A stretch of 9,833 nt of DNA from Methylovulum sp. (GCA_028713595.1 JAQTNZ010000053.1:1-9833), one strand, 5' to 3'; counted from the stretch's first letter, positions 1 through 6,583 are shown. The notes: generated from the letters alone by a model not told the origin. Program-made: numbers and translations.

Positions 1-235
1 CACCATCGCCTTGCCCGGTGTCGCCCCTGAGCATGTGGTCGCCCGATTGGAAAACGGCCAGTTGCTGGTTACTGGACAGCGGCGTTTGCCCACCAGCGCA
101 GAACTGCAAATCCGCCGTCTGGAGATACCCTATTGACATATTGAACGGCGTATCAAATTGCCGGTCGGCTGTTGTAGCATCGATACCTGTAAGCTTGTCC
201 ACGGTTGTTTGTCCATTTGATTGCGGAAATTATAA
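1..235 (+). pseudogene. Hsp20/alpha-crystallin small heat-shock protein, C-terminal part, two in-frame stops
   Basis: The frame beginning at base 2 reads LPGVAPEHV, LENGQLLVTGQR, then RRLEIPY, which is the core of the alpha-crystallin domain of Hsp20 chaperones (ATP-independent holdases that bind unfolding proteins). At 134-136 a TGA replaces the residue after EIPY, where the family normally has Gly (IPYGRFERR). The same frame continues with ERRIKLPVG and GCLSI, meets a second TGA at 218-220, then LRKL and a TAA at 233-235. Homologs usually end in LRL or IRLRKL, so the whole C-terminus is still legible in one frame with two nonsense codons and no frameshift. The gene runs off the left edge, so its start and N-terminus are unseen. 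It lies just before lon, a natural protein-quality-control partner. The most likely reading is a recently inactivated gene; sequence error or a truncated but stable product are alternatives. Confidence 0.75.
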
Positions 236-236
236 A
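209..236 (+). promoter_or_regulatory. Candidate sigma70 promoter for lon
   Basis: TTGTCC (209-214) and TATAAA (231-236) are separated by 16 bp and match the -35 and -10 consensus at 4/6 and 5/6. The promoter lies inside the 3' end of the dead hsp20 and would start transcription near 243, giving lon a leader of about 65 nt. A weak heat-shock-like pair (CTTGTC at 194-199 and CCATTT at 213-218) overlaps it. lon is a classic sigma32 target in other bacteria, but the match here is too poor to assert that. Confidence 0.4.
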
Positions 237-258
237 GGCTTCTTATGGACATCAAGGA

Positions 259-278
259 CTAGAAAAACATATTTCTAG
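259..278 (+). promoter_or_regulatory. 7-bp dyad in the lon leader
   Basis: CTAGAAA (259-265) and TTTCTAG (272-278) form a perfect inverted repeat around a 6-nt spacer, 29 nt upstream of the lon ATG. It could be an operator half-site pair or an AU-rich hairpin in the leader RNA. It does not match the CIRCE or HAIR heat-shock operators. The symmetry is seen directly; a regulatory role is inferred. Confidence 0.35.
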
Positions 279-284
279 AAACAA

Positions 285-311
285 ATGGCGCGGGCAACAA
301 CACCGCAATGA
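285..311 (+). other. 8-codon mini-ORF overlapping the lon start (ATGA)
   Basis: ATG at 285 opens an 8-codon frame encoding MARATTPQ that ends in TGA at 309-311, overlapping the lon ATG (308-310) in an ATGA junction. Its peptide resembles the Lon N-terminus MTRAATPQ at 6 of 8 residues, with the differences in the shared codons mostly at third positions. It looks like an old duplication of the lon start, offset by 23 bp and so in another frame. The lon ATG itself lacks a recognisable Shine-Dalgarno sequence, so coupling from this mini-ORF is a plausible but unproven way to initiate lon. Confidence 0.35.
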
Positions 312-2662
312 CCCGTGCGGCTACGCCACAAGAAACATTGCCGCCTTGCCCCGCCATACCCGATGATGCGCTGATTATCCTCCCGATGCGGGGCACGGTG
401 TTGTTCCCACAAAATGTGTCGCCCTTGGTGATTGGCCGTAAAGCCTCAGTGGTCGCCGTGCAACAGGCGGTGCATTCCGAGCGGCCAGTCGGGCTGCTTA
501 TGCAGTTGCATGACCAAGATGAAGAGCTGGGGCCGGATGACCTCCATAAGGTTGGGACGGTGGTGGAAGTCTTACGTTACCTGACCGCTCCTGACGATAG
601 CCATCATATTGTCTGTCAAGGTATACAGCGCTTTCGGGCACGCGAATTTTTATCCGGCTATCCTTTCCTGGTCGCCCGCATCGAGCGCTATGAAGAACCT
701 GAAACAAGCTCTAAGGATGTGGAAGCTCGCATCATAACGCTGAAACAAACTGCATTGGATGTCCTGGCGCAAACACGGCAAGCCCCTAATGAGCTGGTCA
801 ATGCTATCCAGTCGATTAGCTCTGCGTCCACGTTGGCTGACCTGATTGGCAGCTACCTGATTGCAAAGCCTGAAGAAAAGCAGGAATTGCTGGCACTCTT
901 TGACATACGCGGGCGCATCGATAAGCTTTTGGAATTGCTCAATTACCGTATTGAGGTATTGAAGCTTTCCAATAAAATTAACGAACAGACCCAAGAAACG
1001 ATGGGCAAACATCAGCGCGAATTTGTTTTGCGTGAGCAAATGAAGGCCATCCAAAAGGAATTGGGTGAAGAAGAAGGGGTTGGCGCCGAAATTGAGGAAA
1101 TCAGCAAGGCCATCGGCAATGCCAACATGCCCGAAGAAGCCGAAAAACAGGCCCGCAAGGAATTGGGGCGCTTGCAGCATATAACGGATGCCAGCGGTGA
1201 ATATTCAATGATCCGTACCTACCTTGATTGGCTGACGGAACTGCCTTGGTCGGTGGCCAGCCCTACCGTTATTGATATTGGCAAAGCGCGGGCTATCCTT
1301 AATGAAGACCATTACGGCCTGGATAAGATCAAACAGCGGATATTGGAGTTTTTAGCGGTACGCAAGCTGAACCCCAATGGCAAAAGCCCCATTTTATGCT
1401 TTGTCGGCCCGCCGGGAGTGGGCAAAACCTCGTTAGGCCGGAGCATAGCGAGGGCGACTGGGCGGGAGTTTGTCCATGCCAGCTTGGGCGGCCTCCATGA
1501 CGAAGCCGAAATACGCGGGCATCGGCGCACCTATATTGGCGCGTTGCCGGGCAATATCATCCAAGCCATCCGCAAGGCGGGGACTAACAATCCGGTCTTT
1601 ATGCTTGATGAAATGGACAAAATCGGCGCAGGGTTCCAGGGCGACCCTTCTTCGGCCTTGCTGGAGGTGCTGGACCCGGAGCAAAACTCAAGCTTCCGCG
1701 ACAATTATCTGGCGGTGGCGTTTGATTTAAGCCATGTCATGTTCATCGGCACCGCCAATGTCTTGGACAGCATCCCGATACCTTTGCGTGACCGGATGGA
1801 AATCATTGAGCTGACAGGCTATACATCTGATGAAAAAGCCCAGATTGCCAGACACTATCTGGTACAAAGGCAACTGGACAATAACGGCCTCACCGCCGGG
1901 CAATGCACGATTAGCGATGAGGCGATACTGCTGATTATCCAAGATTACACCCGTGAGGCAGGTTGCAGGAATTTGGAGCGGGAAATTGGCGCGGTGTTCC
2001 GTCATGTCGCCATGCGGATTGCCGAAGGCTTGGCCGTTAACGCGCATATTGAGGCTAGGAATATCGCGGACATTCTGGGGTCGAAAAAATTTGACAGCGA
2101 TGTCGCCATGCGCACCAGTGTTCCGGGGGTCGCTACAGGTCTGGCGTGGACTCCGGTCGGCGGTGATATCCTGTTTATTGAAGCGGCTTGTGTGCCGGGT
2201 AGTGGCAAGCTGATCCTGACCGGACAATTGGGTGAGGTCATGAAAGAAAGTGCCCAGGCGGCCTTAAGCTTGGTGAAATCACGGGCCCATGCGTTGGGTT
2301 TGAATCAGGAAAAATTCGAAAAAAATGACATCCATGTGCATGTGCCGGCCGGGGCCATCCCTAAAGACGGCCCCAGTGCGGGCGTGGCGATGTTTACGGC
2401 GTTATATTCGGCATTTTCTGAACGGGTTGTGCAAAATGATGTGGCGATGACTGGGGAAATCAGTTTGCGCGGACTGGTGCTGCCTGTTGGCGGCATTAAA
2501 GAGAAGGTGATTGCGGCGGCTAGGGCAGGGATAAAAATGGTCATGTTGCCACTGCGTAACCAAAAGGACTTTGACGACATACCCGAAGCGGTCAGAAATC
2601 AGCTCCAATTTGTCTGGTTGGAAAAGGTTGATGATGTGCTCAATGTGGCGATAGCAAAGTGA
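308..2662 (+). CDS. lon: ATP-dependent Lon protease (LonA type)
   Basis: Cytoplasmic AAA+ serine protease that unfolds and degrades damaged and regulatory proteins. The 784 residues equal the length of E. coli Lon. Order of parts: LAN substrate-recognition domain (about 20-210, beginning with ILPMRGTVLFPQN), helical and coiled region (about 215-310), AAA+ module with Walker A GPPGVGKT (367-374), Walker B MLDEMDK (432-438) and the RDRME segment (arginine R496), then the proteolytic domain (about 600-784). The Ser-Lys dyad is present: S690 in KDGPSAG and K733 in GGIKEK, spaced as in E. coli S679/K722. The gene should therefore be active. It is not beside clpX, the usual neighbour of the main lon in Proteobacteria, but beside an hsp20, so it may be a second lon copy (inference). 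The ATG at 308 is the first start after the in-frame TAG at 260; no good ribosome site precedes it. Confidence 0.97.
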   Translation: MTRAATPQETLPPCPAIPDDALIILPMRGTVLFPQNVSPLVIGRKASVVAVQQAVHSERPVGLLMQLHDQDEELGPDDLHKVGTVVEVLRYLTAPDDSHHIVCQGIQRFRAREFLSGYPFLVARIERYEEPETSSKDVEARIITLKQTALDVLAQTRQAPNELVNAIQSISSASTLADLIGSYLIAKPEEKQELLALFDIRGRIDKLLELLNYRIEVLKLSNKINEQTQETMGKHQREFVLREQMKAIQKELGEEEGVGAEIEEISKAIGNANMPEEAEKQARKELGRLQHITDASGEYSMIRTYLDWLTELPWSVASPTVIDIGKARAILNEDHYGLDKIKQRILEFLAVRKLNPNGKSPILCFVGPPGVGKTSLGRSIARATGREFVHASLGGLHDEAEIRGHRRTYIGALPGNIIQAIRKAGTNNPVFMLDEMDKIGAGFQGDPSSALLEVLDPEQNSSFRDNYLAVAFDLSHVMFIGTANVLDSIPIPLRDRMEIIELTGYTSDEKAQIARHYLVQRQLDNNGLTAGQCTISDEAILLIIQDYTREAGCRNLEREIGAVFRHVAMRIAEGLAVNAHIEARNIADILGSKKFDSDVAMRTSVPGVATGLAWTPVGGDILFIEAACVPGSGKLILTGQLGEVMKESAQAALSLVKSRAHALGLNQEKFEKNDIHVHVPAGAIPKDGPSAGVAMFTALYSAFSERVVQNDVAMTGEISLRGLVLPVGGIKEKVIAAARAGIKMVMLPLRNQKDFDDIPEAVRNQLQFVWLEKVDDVLNVAIAK

Positions 2663-2735
2663 TGCCTAAGGCGTAAAGCAGGCGGGCCTGTTTGCAAACC
2701 GCACAGAATTTCCTAGCCAAGCAAGGTGGTAATAT

Positions 2736-3311
2736 ATGAAAAAACCTATCGTTATTTTAACTGCTCTGTTGATGATCCAGTGTGCGCAAGCCGAAACTAA
2801 CCAAACCGGAACAAAATCAGCCATGAACTTAGAATCTTCCGCTTTTTTGCATCAGGGTGAAATTCCCGACCAATATACGTGCGAAGGGGCCAGCTTATCG
2901 CCGCCGTTGCATTGGTCGCAGATACCGGCCACCAGTAAAAGTTTGGTGTTGATCGTCGATGATCCTGACGCGCCAGACCCGGCCGCACCTAAGTTAACTT
3001 GGGTGCATTGGCTGTTGTATAACCTGCCCGTCAACGGCACGGGATTGCCGGAAGCGGTCAAAAACTTGCCGACAGGGACAGGCCAAGGCTTGAATGATTG
3101 GCAAAAAACAGGTTATGGCGGCCCTTGCCCACCGATAGGCCGCCATCGGTATTTCCATAAATTGTATGCATTGGATGTGGTATTGCCTGCCAGTTTGGGG
3201 GAGCCTACCAAAGCGGAACTGGAGCAGGCCATGCAAGGGCATATTGTGGCAAAAACTGAGTTGATAGGCACTTACCAGAAGAAAAAATCACCGTTCGCAC
3301 CGTTTTTCTAG
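2736..3311 (+). CDS. YbhB/YbcL family (PEBP / Raf kinase inhibitor-like) protein, exported
   Basis: A phosphatidylethanolamine-binding-protein fold member, 191 aa. Family hallmarks are LIVDDPDAPDP (about 72-82), VHWLLYNLP (90-98), and YGGPCPPIGRHRYFHKLYALD (127-147), which line the anion-binding pocket. Residues 1-19 are a Sec signal peptide (two Lys, hydrophobic core, AQA cleavage before E20), and there is no lipobox at C16, so the product is probably periplasmic like E. coli YbcL rather than cytosolic like YbhB. The mature protein has two cysteines (C49, C131) that could form a disulfide. A good ribosome site, AAGGTGG at 2723-2729, is 6 nt before the ATG and supports this start over the internal Met30. 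It follows lon by 73 bp with no clear terminator or promoter, so co-transcription is possible. Bacterial family members mostly have unknown ligands; the function here is not known. Confidence 0.9.
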   Translation: MKKPIVILTALLMIQCAQAETNQTGTKSAMNLESSAFLHQGEIPDQYTCEGASLSPPLHWSQIPATSKSLVLIVDDPDAPDPAAPKLTWVHWLLYNLPVNGTGLPEAVKNLPTGTGQGLNDWQKTGYGGPCPPIGRHRYFHKLYALDVVLPASLGEPTKAELEQAMQGHIVAKTELIGTYQKKKSPFAPFF

Positions 3312-3359
3312 CCCACCGCCCCTTAACCGCCAGCCAACTTAACCCCCGCAGGTTTTCTT

Positions 3360-3396
3360 GTCCCCACATCCCTTTGCATATCTGGGATGTGGGGAC
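3360..3396. terminator. Perfect 13-bp inverted repeat between convergent genes
   Basis: GTCCCCACATCCC (3360-3372), an 11-nt loop, and the exact reverse complement (3384-3396) form a strong GC-rich hairpin in the gap between the ends of two convergent genes, the usual site of a bidirectional terminator. The U-tract is missing on both strands: T-rich runs lie upstream of the stem and A-rich runs downstream. It may therefore be a non-canonical terminator, an RNA 3'-end stabiliser, or one copy of a dispersed palindromic repeat. Confidence 0.5.
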
Positions 3397-3433
3397 TGGC
3401 AAAAAACGTCCCGTCTTAAGCGGATAGCCTAAT

Positions 3434-3964
3434 TTAGTCGGCAGGTGTCAAATGGTGTTGGCTATGGTCGGGGATAACGTCATTATGATGTTCGGTCATT
3501 TGGGCATCAAACCACGCATGAAGGGCTTGGACAAACATAGGATATTCGGTCGAATAATGGATTTGCGCCCCATTTTCTAGGGGCTTATAGTCGAATCTTA
3601 TATCATCGGGCTTTGCCCTTTTTAACTGGGCGAGACCTGGCATATCCGCACCGTGTATGCGTTCAGTCACCGAAAAGTCACCCTTATTGAATTCATCGGC
3701 CCTTTCTTGCAAATAGGCCTGAATCAATTTGATTTCCCGAGCCCTGTCGGCGGGTTTGAGCACATCTGATTTTACAACAATATGTTGGACACCGCCGTGG
3801 ACGGTTTTGACGAAGGTTTGCAGGGTTGTTTCCCTATCAAAAGGCGTTTGTTGTTGGCAGCTTCGCTGCATGTTAGCCATGGGTTGGGGGGGGATCGGCC
3901 CTAGTGCTGACGAAGCACCAGAAAAGAGCAAAAGACCCATAATAATTAAGGGGTAATGTTTCAT
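3434..3964 (-). CDS. Exported His-rich protein of unknown function
   Basis: A 176-aa protein with a clear signal peptide (MKHYPLIIMGLLLFSG, cleavage near ASSA/LG, residue 20), so probably periplasmic. The mature part contains FVKTVHGGVQHIVV (51-64), a charged helical stretch KPADRAREIKLIQAYL (70-85), KGDFS and IHGADMPGL (94-111), and a C-terminal tail rich in His and Asp (EHH, DHSQHH, 158-171). I recall similar proteins in other proteobacteria carrying the label aspartate carbamoyltransferase, but no carbamoyl-phosphate or aspartate binding motifs of that enzyme are visible, so the label should not be trusted. Conserved-looking His residues (56, 61, 104) plus the His tail make metal binding plausible, as an inference only. 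A ribosome site AAGGA lies about 8 nt before the ATG. It has its own upstream promoter candidate and is probably monocistronic. Confidence 0.85.
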   Translation of the reverse strand: MKHYPLIIMGLLLFSGASSALGPIPPQPMANMQRSCQQQTPFDRETTLQTFVKTVHGGVQHIVVKSDVLKPADRAREIKLIQAYLQERADEFNKGDFSVTERIHGADMPGLAQLKRAKPDDIRFDYKPLENGAQIHYSTEYPMFVQALHAWFDAQMTEHHNDVIPDHSQHHLTPAD

Positions 3965-4064
3965 GGTCGCATTCCTTTTTTAGTTAAGGGCAAATGGAAA
4001 ACCGTATCTTCCAAGCACTTACCGTGGACAAGCTTTTTGGCCTAGGGTTCCATGAATTTTTATC

Positions 4065-4090
4065 TTAAGCTTAGGGATACCTGTGCTTAA
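4065..4090 (-). promoter_or_regulatory. Hairpin in the leader of the His-rich protein gene
   Basis: TTAAGC (4065-4070) and GCTTAA (4085-4090) enclose a second short stem AGG/CCT with a GATA loop, separated by a T-T mismatch and a G-T wobble. It would lie in the 5' leader of the minus-strand gene starting at 3964 if the promoter at 4126-4155 is used. No U-tract follows, so it is not a canonical terminator. Its role is unknown and chance is possible. Confidence 0.25.
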
Positions 4091-4125
4091 ATGTTATCCA
4101 TCACGAAAAATACGTTACCTTTGCC

Positions 4126-4155
4126 ATTATATGGCTGCGTATCCTTCGCGGTGAA
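4126..4155 (-). promoter_or_regulatory. Candidate sigma70 promoter for the His-rich protein gene
   Basis: On the minus strand, TTCACC (4155-4150) and a perfect TATAAT (4131-4126) are spaced by 18 bp. Transcription would begin near 4119, about 155 nt before the ATG at 3964, giving an unusually long leader. The rest of the 244-bp gap holds no other gene. Confidence 0.45.
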
Positions 4156-4208
4156 TGATGCTAAAACTTTGGCTTGGCCAGGATAGATTTATCCGGTAAA
4201 CCGATTGG

Positions 4209-5456
4209 TTACTGGCTTTGTCCCTCAAGTTTTGGGATACTTACCGCCCTGATACCCAATTCCTTGACAATCTGATCGCTAAGATCCTCTCCCATAGCGC
4301 TAGGGTCAATCACTTTATTGATCAGCAATAAAGGTTTGCCGTCTTTATCCCGAAAACGGTCAAGATTGATGACTTGTGGGGGGCGGCGGATTTCACCGGT
4401 ACGGTCACGGATCACCATGACTGTGGGCAACAAATGCTTATCCGGCTTCATCCCGACAACAATGCCGATAGCGCCATTATTAAGCCGCACAACGCTGCCG
4501 ACCGGATAAATCCCTAAGCATTTGATAAACCCTTCGACCAGCTCACCATCAAAGAACGTGCCACGCAAGGCATAGAGGGCTTTAAGGGCGTCGGAACAGG
4601 ACATTTGCTTTTTAGGGTCATTGCTGTTGGTCAACCTTTCATAGCTATCGGCAATGGCGATGATTCTGGCTATCAAACTGAGTTCGGGGCCTTTTAGACC
4701 ACGCGGATAACCCGTGCCATCCATCCTTTCATGATGGGTGTAAGCGGCTTCAGCCGCTTCCGCTGGCATTTGGGGGATTTTTTGCAGCATCTCCGCACCA
4801 TACTGGGTGTGCAGTTTCAACTGTTCCTGTTCTTCGAACGTTAAATCATCGGTGTGTTTGTCGAGAATGGCTTTAGGGACTTTTGCTTCGCCAATATCGT
4901 GCAGAAATGCGGCAATGCTCAGTTGTGACAGCTGTTCGTTATTAAGGCCCAAGGCATGGCCGAACAGGGTGCTGAAAACGCAAGTATTGATGCTATGGGT
5001 GACGGTGTCTTGCCGTTTTGAGCGTAGCGTGCTCAATAACAAGAGTGCGCCCGGATTGTGCATGACGCTGTTGATTACGCCATGCACGCAGGATTTGACT
5101 TCCGGCAGGGTAATGTAATTGTTGATACGGAAATTATTGAGCACTTTGTTCAAAGAAACCGAGGCGTCTTGATAGACATTACGTGCCTTGGCCATTTCTT
5201 GTTCAAAGTTTTTCTTATTGTTTTGCGCGGTTTCGTGAAACTGTTGTTCCGGTGTCAGCTCTGGCCTTAGGTTCAGTGACGGTGCGCTTTGTTCGCCATC
5301 GATTTTGACCGTCTTACAGACGCGCTGCAATTGTTCAATCTGACTCTCGTTCTCAATAAGAAAGCCTTGGAACATAAAGGTGGTTTCTAACCAAGGCCTG
5401 TCCAAATGGGCAACATACATGCCGATTTTTAGGTCTTTTGTCTCAATATCTATCAT
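4209..5456 (-). CDS. HD-GYP domain c-di-GMP phosphodiesterase with N-terminal DUF3391
   Basis: Probably hydrolyses the second messenger cyclic di-GMP in the cytoplasm; 415 aa, no membrane segments. Residues 1-about 110 (KIGMYVAHLDRPWLET, then a helical linker) match the DUF3391 domain usually found in front of this enzyme type. The HD-GYP domain covers about 145-315. Expected metal and signature residues are all visible: H154, the H186-D187 pair in FLHDIGE, H216, the HHERMDGTGYP signature (241-251) and D270, so it should be active. The last 100 residues (VGSVVRLNNG, then INLDRF) are a beta-rich tail common in DUF3391 proteins. A ribosome site TAGGA lies 7-8 nt before the ATG. It is 137 bp downstream of the bacteriohemerythrin gene on the same strand with no clear terminator between them, so both could share a transcript. 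The substrate is inferred from the family. Confidence 0.93.
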   Translation of the reverse strand: MIDIETKDLKIGMYVAHLDRPWLETTFMFQGFLIENESQIEQLQRVCKTVKIDGEQSAPSLNLRPELTPEQQFHETAQNNKKNFEQEMAKARNVYQDASVSLNKVLNNFRINNYITLPEVKSCVHGVINSVMHNPGALLLLSTLRSKRQDTVTHSINTCVFSTLFGHALGLNNEQLSQLSIAAFLHDIGEAKVPKAILDKHTDDLTFEEQEQLKLHTQYGAEMLQKIPQMPAEAAEAAYTHHERMDGTGYPRGLKGPELSLIARIIAIADSYERLTNSNDPKKQMSCSDALKALYALRGTFFDGELVEGFIKCLGIYPVGSVVRLNNGAIGIVVGMKPDKHLLPTVMVIRDRTGEIRRPPQVINLDRFRDKDGKPLLLINKVIDPSAMGEDLSDQIVKELGIRAVSIPKLEGQSQ

Positions 5457-5593
5457 GTTAAATTCCTAAAGTCCGTATATGTAAACACTGAGGGATTGAC
5501 GAAGGTTTAGGCCGCCATCAGGCCTTTTGGAAGGTGCGGAAACTTATCGTCACCTTATCGGCTGCCCATCAATAAACTATATGTCAATTATTG

Positions 5594-6178
5594 TTATTTG
5601 GTATTAGAGACCGCATTTAAGGCGGCAAGTTTCGTTTCCAATTTATGGCAACGCTCTAATGAAAGATGCCATAAATCCAGCACGGAATCCAACATCAGAC
5701 GTGTGACGGCGGCATCATATTTGATGGTGTGCCGCGCTTCATAAGCCTGTTCGGGGCTGGCACCGTGCTGGATGGCAAGTATTTGCGCCGCCATGGTCTG
5801 GTCTATCCCCAATATATGGAAAGTCAACCAAGAGGTGATAAAACGCACCAGTTTTTCGGCAATCTCCTGCACATCTTCTTCAGTGCCAAAATGTTCCCAC
5901 ATGCTTTGGGCATCGTACATAAAAGACTTGTGTTCCATGCGGTGGATGTTGATATGCCTGGGATCCAATTTGCTATGAAGCATCAGCAATTCTTCGTCAA
6001 TAAAATGTTTGTCCGCATAAGCAACCAGCTCTTGCAAAATGTCGCCAACCAAGTTTTCGCCAGGCTCTTTATTCTGCCCAAAGCTTACCGACAGCTTATT
6101 GAGCAGCTCGAATAATTTTTTATGCTGAAGATCAACGATGTCTATTTTTGTGGCAAAACTATCTGACCAAGTTAGCAT
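5594..6178 (-). CDS. Bacteriohemerythrin, C-terminally extended
   Basis: A non-heme di-iron oxygen-binding protein, cytoplasmic. All seven iron ligands expected of hemerythrins are present: H19 (DLQHKKLF), H58 and E62 (HFIDEE), H79 and H83 (HRMEH), H121 and D126 (FHILGID), with the usual W4 near the N-terminus. Single-domain bacteriohemerythrins end around 130-140 residues; this one is 194 aa, with an extra helical tail (about 140-194) that I do not recognise. In methanotrophs such proteins are proposed to carry oxygen to methane monooxygenase or to sense it. Here the neighbour downstream is an HD-GYP phosphodiesterase, which hints at a signalling role (inference). A strong ribosome site AGGGGA sits 5 nt before the ATG. 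A 7-bp inverted repeat lies 34-58 nt upstream. Confidence 0.94.
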   Translation of the reverse strand: MLTWSDSFATKIDIVDLQHKKLFELLNKLSVSFGQNKEPGENLVGDILQELVAYADKHFIDEELLMLHSKLDPRHINIHRMEHKSFMYDAQSMWEHFGTEEDVQEIAEKLVRFITSWLTFHILGIDQTMAAQILAIQHGASPEQAYEARHTIKYDAAVTRLMLDSVLDLWHLSLERCHKLETKLAALNAVSNTK

Positions 6179-6211
6179 TTTATTCCCCTATGCAAAGTTA
6201 TCGAAAACAAA

Positions 6212-6236
6212 GCCGTTAATGTCGCCGTGTAACGGC
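6212..6236 (-). promoter_or_regulatory. GCCGTTA inverted repeat upstream of bacteriohemerythrin
   Basis: GCCGTTA (6212-6218) and TAACGGC (6230-6236) form a perfect 7-bp inverted repeat around 11 nt. The centre-to-centre spacing of the arms (18 bp) is close to two helical turns, as for a dimeric repressor or activator site. It could equally be a leader hairpin. No regulator is identified. Confidence 0.35.
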
Positions 6237-6508
6237 CCCATCGCGCCGCCACAATAGCACAATGGCTTTGTTCGCTCTACTATGCCGATCAATAAAGTTG
6301 CTAAAAATAGTTGTCAGAAAAAAATATTGGGCAGGAGCTGGGGGAGCATCTTGGGGATAGGAGGTTGGGTTGTTAGCTGTGGCATGTTCGTTGGCCGTTC
6401 TGTTAACGGGCTTACCTTTATGCGCTTGATTGGCCTTCTTCTTTGGGAAACTTAGCCCCCTTTTTGTGTCATTCCCGCACAATTGGCGTTGCTATTTGCA
6501 AATAAGCT

Positions 6509-6538
6509 TTGCCGCTATACGCTTATCGTGTTTATCAT
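6509..6538 (+). promoter_or_regulatory. Candidate sigma70 promoter for ackA-xfp
   Basis: TTGCCG (6509-6514) and TATCAT (6533-6538) are spaced by 18 bp and match consensus at 4/6 and 5/6. Transcription would start near 6545, leaving a leader of about 35 nt before the ackA ATG. Confidence 0.45.
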
Positions 6539-6565
6539 ACCCATCTAAATAAGTTAACGGACATA

Positions 6566-6583
6566 ATGATGATAGGCTTATGA
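6566..6583 (+). other. 5-codon mini-ORF overlapping the ackA start (ATGA)
   Basis: ATG ATG ATA GGC TTA TGA ends in a TGA that overlaps the ackA ATG (6580-6582). Its ribosome site, ACGGA ending 4 nt before its ATG, is at least as good as the AGG that lies only 3 nt before ackA, so translational coupling is possible. It may also be chance. Confidence 0.25.

Larger units (their letters stand above)
6179..6579. other. 401-bp divergent intergenic region
   Basis: It separates the divergent bacteriohemerythrin and ackA genes. It holds the inverted repeat at 6212-6236, the ackA promoter candidate at 6509-6538 and a mini-ORF at 6566-6583. The middle has a G-rich patch on the plus strand (about 6331-6372) and no convincing gene: the longest minus-strand frame starts with TTG, lacks a ribosome site and has a low-complexity polar composition. 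No tRNA or repeat array is seen. Confidence 0.6.

Noticed and set aside
134..220. Selenocysteine or recoded TGA in hsp20
   Set aside because: Homologs have ordinary residues there, no SECIS-like element is evident, and TGA terminates lon normally in this window.
2679..2693. CAGG-CGGG-CCTG stem followed by TTT after lon
   Set aside because: Only a 4-bp stem and three T residues; too weak to call a terminator.
5509..5525. AGGCC-N7-GGCCT stem between bacteriohemerythrin and HD-GYP genes
   Set aside because: Five base pairs with no U-tract on the transcribed (minus) strand; may be chance, and does not support a terminator.
6331..6372. G-rich patch as a possible G-quadruplex
   Set aside because: The runs are uneven, with one loop of 8 nt and only two-G steps in the second half, so a stable three-layer structure is not supported.
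6216..6482. 88-codon minus-strand frame in the divergent intergenic region
   Set aside because: It starts with TTG, has no ribosome site, a low-complexity polar composition and no recognisable motif, and it overlaps the bacteriohemerythrin upstream region.
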